The notes under the pieces were generated by a model. The model worked only from the letters and a program-made list of their open reading frames with translations, ran no database searches and was not told where the DNA came from. From JBEATZ01 sp041178545 (GTDB lineage Bacteria > Planctomycetota > UBA1135 > UBA2386), in contig JBEGVB010000176.1 of NCBI GenBank assembly GCA_041178545.1, forward strand, positions 1-26,991: a stretch of 26,991 nucleotides of DNA. The letters run 5' to 3'. The position numbers and the translations under genes are program-made. The stretch's first letter is position 1; every line of letters begins with the position of its first letter. Shown one piece after another: positions 8,360-15,235 of this stretch.

Positions 8360-10032
8360 GCGGTGAGAGGCGGCACCTGTCGGTGCCATGCGGTGGCACG
8401 TTGCCATGCCGCGGCCAGTCGCAGCACGTGGTGCTCACCATAGAGGCTGCCCACGAGCGAGAGAACCGTCGGTTTCGCAGGCCGACCGCCGAGGGACCCC
8501 GTGCCGACCGGCAGGACGTAGGCAGGGTGACCGCTCAGGTTGGTGGCGCTGAGCACCGGGCCATGGGTGGGTGCCACCAGCACGTCGATGCCCTCGAGCG
8601 CGCTGGCCATCGCGGACAGGAAGGCCGTGCGCACGCGCGAGGCCTGCACGTACTCGACCGCCGGGACCGCGCGTGCGGCACGGAACTGGTTGGGCCAGTC
8701 CGACTCGCGCTGGCCCTGCAGCATGGCGAGGTTGCCGCTGCGCGTGAGTTCGTCGAAGGCAGCAGCCGACTCGACGTTGAGCATCAGCAGCATGGCACCG
8801 AGCGGAGCATCCGGCAGTTGCACCGGACGCGTCTCGAGCCCTTGTTCCCCCAGCCATGCGAGGAAGCGTCGGTCCTCCTCGCGATCGAGCGCGCCCTTCG
8901 ACTGCAGCACTCCCACGCGCAGGCCTTCCAGGGACGGCGAGGGGTCCCACTCGAAGGCGAGGTTGCGCACCGACGGGTCGCGACCGTCGGCGCCGCGCAC
9001 CACGTCGAACACGCGCGCGGCATCCGTTGCGTGCCGTGCGATCACACCCACCTTGTCCATGGTCCACGACAGCGGCATCGCGCCGTGGCGACTCACCGAA
9101 CCGAAGGTCGGGCGGAGCCCGGCAGTGCCGCAGGCCGTGCACGGCGAGACGATCGAGCCAAGGGTCTCGGAGCCGAGCGCGAAGGGGACCAGTCCTGCAG
9201 CCACCGCTGCAGCCGAACCCGCCGAGGAGCCGCTCGAACCGCGTTCCGGGTCCCACGGTGACCGGGTCCTGCCGCCGTACCAGAGGTCGCCCATGGCCAG
9301 CGCCCCGAGCGACAGCTTGGCGACGAGCACTGCCCCGGCCTCCTCGAGCCGGGCGAGCACCGTCGCCTTGTCGTCCCACACGTGGTCGCGGTAGGGCTCG
9401 GCACCGAACGTGGTGGGAGCCGTGGGCCATGCGAACAGGTCCTTGGCGCCGTAGGGGATGCCGTGCAGCGGGCTGCGCACCGTCCCCTGCGCGCGCTCGG
9501 CATCCATCGCGTCGGCGCGGGCAAGGGCCTCCTCGCGCAGCAGCGTCACCACGCAGTGCAGCTTCGGGTCGAAGCGCTCGAGTCGGGCGAGGCAGGTCTC
9601 GGTGAGGCGCCGTGACGTGACCTTGCCCTGGTGCAGCCACGTGGCGAGTTCGTCCAGCGACGCGAAGGCGAGTGCCGACTCGTCTGCCGGGTCGGCGAGT
9701 CCTGCCAGCGGCTGCCAGCCCATCGCCAGTCGCGAGGGTGCATCCTTGGCGAGCGCGGTCCGGGATCCCGTCGGGACCGGGTCGAAGGTGGCGCAGGGGG
9801 GCAGCGAGAAGGGGATGGTCTGCCGCCGCAAGGCCTCGATGTCCTGCATCTGCCGGGCAATGCGCCCCGTGGCGAGCGAGCACTCCTCCTCGGTGAACTG
9901 GATGCCACTGAGTCGGCCCGCTGCCCTCAGGCCGTCGGGGTCGTCGAGGCTGACCCCCGGCAGGGCGAGGGCCGCGGCAGGCACGGACGCAGCACCGAAC
10001 CAGTCTCGGCGCGACAGGAACGTTTCGTTCAT
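8356..10032 (-). CDS. Amidase-signature (AS) family hydrolase, exported
   Basis: The 558-residue product carries the AS Ser-cisSer-Lys triad: K197 (YGAKDLF), cis-Ser S270 in SSAGSAAAVAAG and the nucleophile S293 in GSETLGSIVSP, followed by CGTAGLRPTFG. The family hydrolyses amides and includes GatA, FAAH and peptide amidases. There is no gatB or gatC here, and the extra N-terminal 110 residues argue against GatA. The N-terminus has SRRDWFGAASVPAAALALPG, a twin-arginine-like signal, so it probably acts outside the cytoplasm. The GSETLGS loop departs slightly from the usual GSDTGGS. It is the first gene of the seven-gene minus-strand block, overlaps the peptidoglycan amidase by four bases, and shares a divergent spacer containing a perfect inverted repeat with the M28 peptidase. 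The substrate is unknown. Confidence 0.9.
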   Translation of the reverse strand: MNETFLSRRDWFGAASVPAAALALPGVSLDDPDGLRAAGRLSGIQFTEEECSLATGRIARQMQDIEALRRQTIPFSLPPCATFDPVPTGSRTALAKDAPSRLAMGWQPLAGLADPADESALAFASLDELATWLHQGKVTSRRLTETCLARLERFDPKLHCVVTLLREEALARADAMDAERAQGTVRSPLHGIPYGAKDLFAWPTAPTTFGAEPYRDHVWDDKATVLARLEEAGAVLVAKLSLGALAMGDLWYGGRTRSPWDPERGSSGSSAGSAAAVAAGLVPFALGSETLGSIVSPCTACGTAGLRPTFGSVSRHGAMPLSWTMDKVGVIARHATDAARVFDVVRGADGRDPSVRNLAFEWDPSPSLEGLRVGVLQSKGALDREEDRRFLAWLGEQGLETRPVQLPDAPLGAMLLMLNVESAAAFDELTRSGNLAMLQGQRESDWPNQFRAARAVPAVEYVQASRVRTAFLSAMASALEGIDVLVAPTHGPVLSATNLSGHPAYVLPVGTGSLGGRPAKPTVLSLVGSLYGEHHVLRLAAAWQRATAWHRQVPPLTA

Positions 10033-10062
10033 GGCGACGAGAGCCTATCCGGGAGGCCCCTG

Positions 10063-10081
10063 GTCCACGCCCCTCGTGGAC
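10063..10081. promoter_or_regulatory. Perfect inverted repeat in the divergent spacer (candidate operator)
   Basis: GTCCACG (10063-10069) and CGTGGAC (10075-10081) form a perfect seven-base inverted repeat around a five-base centre. It lies in the 90-base spacer between the AS hydrolase (-, start 10032) and the M28 peptidase (+, start 10123). Its position suits an operator controlling both directions, or a short hairpin in either leader. No convincing -35/-10 pair could be placed. Confidence 0.35.
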
Positions 10082-10122
10082 GGCCCGTGGGGGCATCCGT
10101 AGTGTTCTCCGCCCGAAACCCG

Positions 10123-11772
10123 ATGAACCGCAGACCCCTCGTCACCTTCGCCAGTTCCCTCCTGCTCACCGTCGGCGCCGCGTTCGCCCAGGCCGCGGCC
10201 ACCGCGCCCGCGGTCTTGGTCCGCGCCCCCGGGCTCGAGACCATCGACCAGAAGGACCTTGCATCCCACGCAGCCTTCTTCGCCGCCGACGAACGCATGG
10301 GGCGCCTCACCGGCACGCCCGCCCAGAAGGAGGTCGCCGACTACATTGCGAAGCACTTCGCTGGCCTGGGCCTGGAGCCGCTCGGCGACCTGCAGGCGGA
10401 CGGCAAGCGTTCGTGGTTCCAGCGCTACGGGGTCACGGTCACGGGGCTCACGGAGGCCTCGGGGATGAAGTTCGGTGCCCTCGAGGTGCGGACCGGCTAC
10501 GCCGCCATCGCGAGCAAGGCCGTGGACTTCTCCGCCAGCGGCAAGCTCCGCTTCGTCGGCCTGGGTCGCACCCGGGGTGCACAGGCCGAGGTGGGTGAGG
10601 GCGTCGACCTCGCTGGAGCCGTCGCCGTCGCGCTCGTGCCGCCACCGCGCGGCTCCGTCGACCGACAGCTCGGCATCGAGCAGAAGTTCGGCATGTCCTT
10701 CGCCGCGCTGCAGGGCCTGCCCCGCACGGCCAAGGCACTCGAGGCCAAGGGCGCCAGTGCAGTGGTGTTCCTGCTGGTGAAGGACCCGGTCGGCATGTCC
10801 GACGTCCTCAACTACATGGCGGTCTCGCCCGGCAAGCCCTCCGTGCGCCAGCGGTTCAAGACCGGGATGGACGAGATGGCGATGATGGCCGGCGCGCTCT
10901 CGGGCGGGAAGGCTCCGATGGTCGTGCTCGCCGAGTCCACGTCGGCAGCCGTGCTTGCCGAACTCGGGGTCACCGCAGAATCCGTGGCCGGCTACCTCGA
11001 CAGCAAGGATGTGGCGCAGCTGCCCGAGGCCAAGTCGGACGTCGAGGGCTCGGTGCGCATCGAGGTGACCGTCGACAAGGAGGCCACCGCGGAGAACGTG
11101 GTGGCCGTGCTGCGTGGCACGGACGAGAAGCTGGCCCAGGAGGCCATCGTGTACTCGGCGCACATGGACCACGTCGGCATGCGCATGGACGGCGAGGTGT
11201 TCAACGGCGCCGACGACAATGCATCGGGCAGCTCGGGCCTGCTGGAGATCGCGCAGGCCTTCGCGCAGGCGAAGGAGAAGCCGCGTCGTTCCGTCGTGTT
11301 CCTCTCGGTGTCCGGCGAGGAGCTGGGCCTGTGGGGCTCGGAGTTCTACAGCGACAACCCCACCTGGCCGGTGGAGGCCATCGTCGCCAACATCAACACC
11401 GACATGATCGGCCGCAGCGGACCCGAGTCCGGTGAGAAGGAGGTGACCGTCACCCCCAGCAACCGGCACGAGATGTTCTCCACCCTCGTCCAGCGCTCCG
11501 CCGTCCTCGCCGAGGAGTTCGGCATGACCTTCAGCTCGGGCGACAAGTACTACGCGCGCAGCGACCACTACAACTTCGCGAAGAAGGGCATCCCGGTGGT
11601 GTTCTTCTGCAACGGCGAGCACGAGGACTACCACCAGGTCACCGACCACGCGGAGAAGCTCGACGTCCCCAAGATGGAGCGGATCGCCCGCCTTGCCTAC
11701 TGGACCGGTTGGGTGACCGCCAACGAGGACGAGCGTCCGCGCAAGCTCGGCAAGCAGGACCGGTGGAAGTGA
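10123..11772 (+). CDS. M28-family zinc aminopeptidase/peptidase with PA domain, secreted
   Basis: The 549-residue product has a clear signal peptide (MNRRPLVTFASSLLLTVGAAFAQA, cut about residue 22-24). A protease-associated (PA) insert lies at about 115-300. The M28 catalytic domain, about 320-530, shows the two-zinc site: H347 (SAHMDH), bridging D364 (NGADDNASG), catalytic E399 and ligand E400 (SVSGEELGL), D427 (NINTDMIG) and H504 (EDYHQVTD). M28 peptidases remove N-terminal residues from peptides; here it would act in the periplasm or outside. ATG at 10123 is chosen because it starts the signal peptide; a frame extending upstream to 9631 is only a shadow of the AS gene. No strong ribosome binding site is visible. 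The CoA-binding gene follows after one base. Confidence 0.92.
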   Translation: MNRRPLVTFASSLLLTVGAAFAQAAATAPAVLVRAPGLETIDQKDLASHAAFFAADERMGRLTGTPAQKEVADYIAKHFAGLGLEPLGDLQADGKRSWFQRYGVTVTGLTEASGMKFGALEVRTGYAAIASKAVDFSASGKLRFVGLGRTRGAQAEVGEGVDLAGAVAVALVPPPRGSVDRQLGIEQKFGMSFAALQGLPRTAKALEAKGASAVVFLLVKDPVGMSDVLNYMAVSPGKPSVRQRFKTGMDEMAMMAGALSGGKAPMVVLAESTSAAVLAELGVTAESVAGYLDSKDVAQLPEAKSDVEGSVRIEVTVDKEATAENVVAVLRGTDEKLAQEAIVYSAHMDHVGMRMDGEVFNGADDNASGSSGLLEIAQAFAQAKEKPRRSVVFLSVSGEELGLWGSEFYSDNPTWPVEAIVANINTDMIGRSGPESGEKEVTVTPSNRHEMFSTLVQRSAVLAEEFGMTFSSGDKYYARSDHYNFAKKGIPVVFFCNGEHEDYHQVTDHAEKLDVPKMERIARLAYWTGWVTANEDERPRKLGKQDRWK

Positions 11773-11773
11773 T

Positions 11774-12187
11774 GTGCACGTGAAGTCGCAACCGCCGGAG
11801 ATCGCCGCGTTCCTCGCTGCCGGCTCCTTTGCGGTGGTGGGTGCGTCGGCCGACCGCGCCAAGTACGGCAACAAGGTGTTGCGTTGCTACCTGCAGCACG
11901 GCTTGCCGGTGGTGGCTGTGAACCCCAAGGGCGTCGCCGTGGAGGGCGTGGCCGGCCACCCGAGCCTGCGCGGCGTGCCGGCCACCGTGCGCGCGGCCTC
12001 GGTGGTGGCGCCGCCTGCCGCTGCGGCGGGCATCGTTGCCGACGCCGTGGCGCGGGGCATCCAGCACCTGTGGTTCCAGCCCGGGGCCGAAGAACCTGCT
12101 GCCGTCGCCGCCGCGCGTGCGCAAGGCATTGCCGTGGTCGCGGGCGGGCCTTGCCTGCTGGTGGCCCTCGGCTTCCGCGACGACTGA
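11774..12187 (+). CDS. CoA-binding (YccU-like) Rossmann-fold protein
   Basis: The 137-residue product is a single CoA_binding domain: FAVVGASADRAKYGNKV (19-35) is the nucleotide-binding loop, VVAVNPKG (46-53) the second strand motif, then SLRGVP, an A/V-rich helix pair and HLWFQPGAEE near 97-106. Stand-alone proteins of this kind (YccU in Escherichia coli) bind CoA or acyl-CoA; their physiological role is poorly known. The GTG start at 11774 lies one base past the stop of the M28 peptidase gene, so the pair is co-transcribed, though a shared function is not obvious. The overlapping ATG at 11772 is out of frame and stops after three codons. Confidence 0.88.
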   Translation: MHVKSQPPEIAAFLAAGSFAVVGASADRAKYGNKVLRCYLQHGLPVVAVNPKGVAVEGVAGHPSLRGVPATVRAASVVAPPAAAAGIVADAVARGIQHLWFQPGAEEPAAVAAARAQGIAVVAGGPCLLVALGFRDD

Positions 12188-12234
12188 GCTGCCGGAACGC
12201 ACTGCTGCCCGAAGGCACTGCCGGGTGGTGTTGC

Positions 12235-12780
12235 TCAGCGGTGCAGCAGGCAGCTCGCGAACAGGGCGTCTGCCTCCGCCTTGACGTCTGCGGGCGCGAT
12301 CGTCACGGCGCGCCGCTCCGAGAACGTCAGTGTGCATGCGTTGCCGCCGTCGACCGGCAGGTACCAGCGGACGATCCCGTTGTAGGTCATCGCCACCTTG
12401 CCGCCAGTTTCCTCCAGCTGGATGCGGACCTCGACACACGGGGGGATGGCATCGCGCAGGAGTTCGGTCACCGCGCGTGGCCGCTGGATGTTGCCCTCCG
12501 CGAGCGGCGGGTTGTTGCGCAGGTGGCTGGCCATCGCCTCGAGGTTGGCGAACGGGAACGGTGTGTTGGCTGCGATCACGCTCAGGTTGTGGTCCTGCTC
12601 GAGCTTCTTGCCCAGCGCCAGCACGGCGTCCTCCTTGGCGGCCACGTACCAGCCCCTGCCGGGGGGCACCACCGAGATGCGCCCAACCTGGATCCGCTCC
12701 TGCTGCGGAGCCGGGTAGGGGTAGGAGGTGCAGCCGGGGAGCACGAGAGCCAGCAAGGGCAGCAGCAGCTGGGAGCGCAT
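12235..12780 (-). CDS. Small lipoprotein of unknown function
   Basis: The 181-residue product starts MRSQLLLPLLALVLPGCTS, a lipoprotein signal with lipobox LPGC (Cys17), so it should be lipidated and sit in the inner or outer membrane. The mature part has a short PYPAPQQ linker, then a mixed alpha/beta sequence with VAAKEDAVLALGKK, RLNN/LRNNPP and a conserved-looking C-terminal strand pair (YNGIVRWYLPVDGGNACTL) ending in CLLHR. I recognise no family. It faces the CoA-binding gene convergently with 47 bases between stops, and lies 83 bases downstream of the tRNA-Leu gene on the same strand. Start ATG 12780 is supported by the signal sequence; no Shine-Dalgarno stands out. Confidence 0.75.
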   Translation of the reverse strand: MRSQLLLPLLALVLPGCTSYPYPAPQQERIQVGRISVVPPGRGWYVAAKEDAVLALGKKLEQDHNLSVIAANTPFPFANLEAMASHLRNNPPLAEGNIQRPRAVTELLRDAIPPCVEVRIQLEETGGKVAMTYNGIVRWYLPVDGGNACTLTFSERRAVTIAPADVKAEADALFASCLLHR

Positions 12781-12862
12781 GGGAGGAGCGTATGCGCACC
12801 GATACCGCGGTCGCCAGCCTCAGGGGCATGCACGGCCAGCTGGCCATTCTGTCGGCGCGAGG

Positions 12863-12953
12863 TGGTGCGGGGAGAGGGACTCGAACCCTCACAGCCGTTT
12901 GACGGGCCCGCGGATTTTAAGTCCGCTGCGTCTGCCAGTTTCGCCATCCCCGC
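12863..12953 (-). tRNA. tRNA-Leu (UAA)
   Basis: Read on the minus strand, the acceptor stem GCGGGGA (12953-12947) pairs with TCCCCGC (12873-12867), followed by discriminator A and an encoded CCA. The anticodon loop CTTAAAA gives anticodon UAA, flanked by the stem GCGGA/TCCGC. The T arm has GAGGGTTCGAGTCCCTC, and a long variable arm marks a class II tRNA, as expected for leucine. It lies 39 bases downstream of tRNA-Cys on the same strand and is probably processed from the same transcript. Confidence 0.96.
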
Positions 12954-12992
12954 GCGGGCCGCAGCAGCCTCCGGGTCGGGTGGGAGGAGGAG

Positions 12993-13066
12993 TGGAGGTC
13001 CCGAGCGGAATCGAACCGCTGTCGACGGATTTGCAATCCGTTGCCTAACCACTTGGCTACGGGACC
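12993..13066 (-). tRNA. tRNA-Cys (GCA)
   Basis: On the minus strand the acceptor stem GGTCCCG (13066-13060) pairs with CGGGACC (13003-12997), with discriminator T (U in the RNA), the usual identity base of bacterial tRNA-Cys, and an encoded CCA. The anticodon loop TTGCAAA gives GCA. The D arm AGCCAAGTGGTTAGGCA and the T arm AGCGGTTCGATTCCGCT are canonical. Confidence 0.96.
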
Positions 13067-13079
13067 TCGCGGGGCAGAG

Positions 13080-13107
13080 ACGCTACTCGGCGAAGGAAAT
13101 GGATCAA
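13080..13107 (-). promoter_or_regulatory. Candidate promoter of the tRNA-Cys/tRNA-Leu unit
   Basis: Minus-strand TTGATC (13107-13102), a 16-base spacer and TAGCGT (13085-13080) resemble a housekeeping sigma factor promoter. The predicted start would lie just upstream of tRNA-Cys (5' end 13066), leaving a leader of only a few bases, as expected for a tRNA unit. This is a pattern match only. Confidence 0.4.
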
Positions 13108-13181
13108 GGGATCGCCAGCAGCCCCCTGTGTTTTATGCTCGGTTGCACGCGGATCCCTCAGGTTCCGCGCCGAGACCCACG

Positions 13182-13424
13182 GTGAAGACCAAGAAGAACA
13201 TCCATTTCGACTTCGACCAGGCCAAGGTCAGGGAACCGCTCCTCTACCGGATCAACCGGTCCTTCGAGGTGGTGGTGAACATCCGCGGCGCGTCCGTTTC
13301 GGACCAAGGTGGTTTCATCGCCCTCGAACTCGAGGGCGAGAAGGCGGAGATCGACCGCGTGATGACCTACCTGCGGGACCAGGGCATCGACCCCCAGGAA
13401 GGTCTCGGGGGCACCGAGCGGTGA
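13182..13424 (+). CDS. Stand-alone NIL-domain protein
   Basis: The product of 80 residues is almost entirely one NIL domain, a ferredoxin-like fold: MKTKKNIHFDFD, then VREPLLYRINRSFEVVVNIRGASVSDQGGFIALELEGEKAEIDR in order, ending with TYLRDQGIDPQ. NIL domains usually sit at the C-terminus of the methionine transporter ATPase MetN, where they sense methionine, or beside ferredoxin domains. Here there is no ATPase or ferredoxin. The GTG start at 13182 fits the beginning of the domain; the open frame continues upstream through the tRNA-Cys gene, which cannot be coding. The stop overlaps the start of ggt as GTGA (13421-13424). Ligand sensing for sulfur or glutathione metabolism is a speculative link. 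Confidence 0.85.
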   Translation: MKTKKNIHFDFDQAKVREPLLYRINRSFEVVVNIRGASVSDQGGFIALELEGEKAEIDRVMTYLRDQGIDPQEGLGGTER

Positions 13425-15118
13425 CCGCGTTGCTCCCCGGGGGCCTGCTGGCCCTCTGCGTTGCGGGAGTGCTGGCAGCGCCTGTGGGCGTCCTGCCCAA
13501 CGACATGGTGGCGCGCGGCCGCAACGGCGCCGTCTCGAGTTGCGAGCCGCACGCGACCCGCGTGGGAATCGAGGTGCTGGAGGCGGGGGGCAATGCCGTC
13601 GATGCAGCGGTTGCCGTTGCCTTGGCCCTGGCCGTGACCCACCCGCAGGCGGGCAACCTGGGTGGCGGCGGTTTCCTCGTGATCCGCATGGCCGACGGGC
13701 GAACCGCGGCCCTCGACTTCCGGGAGCGGGCACCTGCCAGTGCCAAGGAGGACATGTACCTCCGGCCTGACGGCTCCGTGGACACCGACAAGGTGCAGTA
13801 CGGTGCCAGTGCCGCCGGGGTTCCCGGCAGCCCGGCAGGCCTCGCGCACGCGCTCGCGAAGTTCGGCACCAAACCGCTGCGCGAGCTCGCGGCACCGGCC
13901 ATCCGATTCGCCCGCGAGGGCATCCCCGTCGACCAGTTCCTCGCCGCCTCGCTTGCCGAGGCTGCACCGCACTTGGGGCGCTTCGAGGCCACGCGCAAGG
14001 TGTTCTTCCGTGGGGACCGCCCGCTGCAGCAGGGCGAGCCACTGGTGCAGCTCGACCTTGCCGCCACCCTCGAGCGGTACGCCGACAAGGGACCCGAGGG
14101 CTTCTACACCGGGCGCACGGCCGAACTGGTCGTCGCTGCGATGCAACAGGGTGGTGGTTTCGTCACCGCGCAGGACCTGAAGGACTACGTCGTCGCCGAG
14201 CGCGAGGTGCTGCGCGGCAGCTACCGCGGCCACGAGGTGGTCAGCATGCCGCCGCCGTCCTCGGGCGGCGTGGCCGTGCTGCAGATGCTCAACCTGCTGG
14301 AGCCGTACGACCTGCGCGGCATGGGCTTCGGCAGCAGCCGCGCCATCCACCTGATGACCGAGGCCATGCGCCGCGCCTACGCCGACCGCTCCAAGTGGCT
14401 CGGCGACCCTGACCACCATGCGGTTCCCGTGGCCGGACTCGTGGGCAAGGAGTACGCCGCCGCGCTGCGGCAGGGGATGCGAACCGACCGCGTGAGCGAG
14501 GTCGCGCCGGGTCTCCCGCCGGGTGGCAAGGAGAGCGACGACACAACGCACTTCTCGGTGGTCGACAAGGAAGGCAACGCCGTTGCCTGCACCACGACGA
14601 TCAACAGCACCTTCGGCGCCATGGCCGTCGTGGAAGGGGCGGGCTTCCTCTTGAACAACGAGATGGACGACTTCTCCGCCAAGCCTGGCGTGCCGAACCA
14701 GTTCGGCCTCGTGGGCGGCAAGGCGAACGCCATCCGTCCCGGCAAGCGCATGCTGTCGTCCATGACGCCCACGATCGTGCTGCAGGACGGCAAGGTGCGC
14801 TGGGTGCTGGGCAGCCCCGGTGGCGGCAGGATCATCAACACGGTGTTCCAGGTGCTGGTCAACCTGGTCGACCACGGCATGACGCTCGAGCGCGCCGTGC
14901 GTGCCCCGCGCGTGCACCACCAGTGGCTGCCGGACCACCTCAGCTGGGAAGAGCTTTCCCTGAGTGCCGACGTTCGTGCCGCGCTGGAGGCCATGGGGCA
15001 CCGGTTCGCCCCGAAGTCGATGTCCATCGGTCGCTGCCAGGCCATCGCTGTGGAGCCGGACGGCACCAAGGTTGCCGTGTGCGACCCCCGCAGTGGCGGC
15101 TCCGCCGGCGCCCACTGA
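13421..15118 (+). CDS. ggt: Gamma-glutamyltransferase (glutathione hydrolase), exported
   Basis: The 565-residue precursor begins with a signal peptide (LLPGGLLALCVAGVLAAP). The match to Escherichia coli GGT runs through both subunits: GGNAVDAAVA (56-65), GNLGGGGFL (78-86), DFRERAP (99-105, with the gamma-glutamyl binding Arg), PPPSSGGV (277-284), and the autocleavage site D374/T375 in ESDDTTHFSVVD. T375 is the expected new N-terminal nucleophile of the small subunit. LLNNEMDDFS, SSMTPTIV, GSPGGGRI and APRVHHQWLPD also match. The periplasmic enzyme removes the gamma-glutamyl group from glutathione and related compounds. The GTG start at 13421 overlaps the NIL gene stop. A strong hairpin (15184-15206) lies downstream. 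Whether this organism makes glutathione cannot be told from the window. Confidence 0.95.
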   Translation: MTALLPGGLLALCVAGVLAAPVGVLPNDMVARGRNGAVSSCEPHATRVGIEVLEAGGNAVDAAVAVALALAVTHPQAGNLGGGGFLVIRMADGRTAALDFRERAPASAKEDMYLRPDGSVDTDKVQYGASAAGVPGSPAGLAHALAKFGTKPLRELAAPAIRFAREGIPVDQFLAASLAEAAPHLGRFEATRKVFFRGDRPLQQGEPLVQLDLAATLERYADKGPEGFYTGRTAELVVAAMQQGGGFVTAQDLKDYVVAEREVLRGSYRGHEVVSMPPPSSGGVAVLQMLNLLEPYDLRGMGFGSSRAIHLMTEAMRRAYADRSKWLGDPDHHAVPVAGLVGKEYAAALRQGMRTDRVSEVAPGLPPGGKESDDTTHFSVVDKEGNAVACTTTINSTFGAMAVVEGAGFLLNNEMDDFSAKPGVPNQFGLVGGKANAIRPGKRMLSSMTPTIVLQDGKVRWVLGSPGGGRIINTVFQVLVNLVDHGMTLERAVRAPRVHHQWLPDHLSWEELSLSADVRAALEAMGHRFAPKSMSIGRCQAIAVEPDGTKVAVCDPRSGGSAGAH

Positions 15119-15183
15119 ACGACGGCTGGTGCGGAACTGTCCGGGCTGCTGGTTTTCCGGGCTGAGTGCCTGCCCGGAACGCC

Positions 15184-15206
15184 GCAGGGGGCCCCTGGCC
15201 CCCTGC
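15184..15206. terminator. Strong hairpin between convergent genes (bidirectional terminator candidate)
   Basis: A perfect ten-base inverted repeat, GCAGGGGGCC and GGCCCCCTGC, surrounds a three-base loop. It lies between the stop of ggt (15118) and the stop of the zinc-ribbon operon (15236). No T-run follows on either strand, so it is not a canonical intrinsic terminator, but the position between converging genes and the stability of the stem suit transcript ends in both directions. Confidence 0.55.
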
Positions 15207-15235
15207 AAGATGGAGTCAGTTGCCGTTGGACCCGC

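Noticed and set aside
8360..8407. Longer start at 8407 for the peptidoglycan amidase
   Set aside because: It adds 16 residues that lie inside the upstream AS gene and bury the signal segment; ATG 8359 makes the standard ATGA overlap.
10045..11874. 609-codon open frame opposite the M28 peptidase
   Set aside because: It is a shadow: the plus strand has a signal peptide and all zinc ligands, and this frame has only low-complexity His/Gly/Glu runs.
12188..12234. Possible terminator between the CoA-binding gene and the lipoprotein gene
   Set aside because: Only a four-base CCCG/CGGG pairing with a long loop is present and there is no T-run.
12863..13066. tRNA genes as attachment site of an integrated element with the tyrosine recombinase at 23846-24745
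   Set aside because: The recombinase is a housekeeping Xer type about 11 kb away, the genes in between are core functions, and I saw no repeat of the tRNA 3' end.
13041..13181. N-terminal extension of the NIL-domain protein upstream of 13182
   Set aside because: The extension would run through the 5' part of the tRNA-Cys gene and its promoter, and the NIL domain begins right after GTG 13182.
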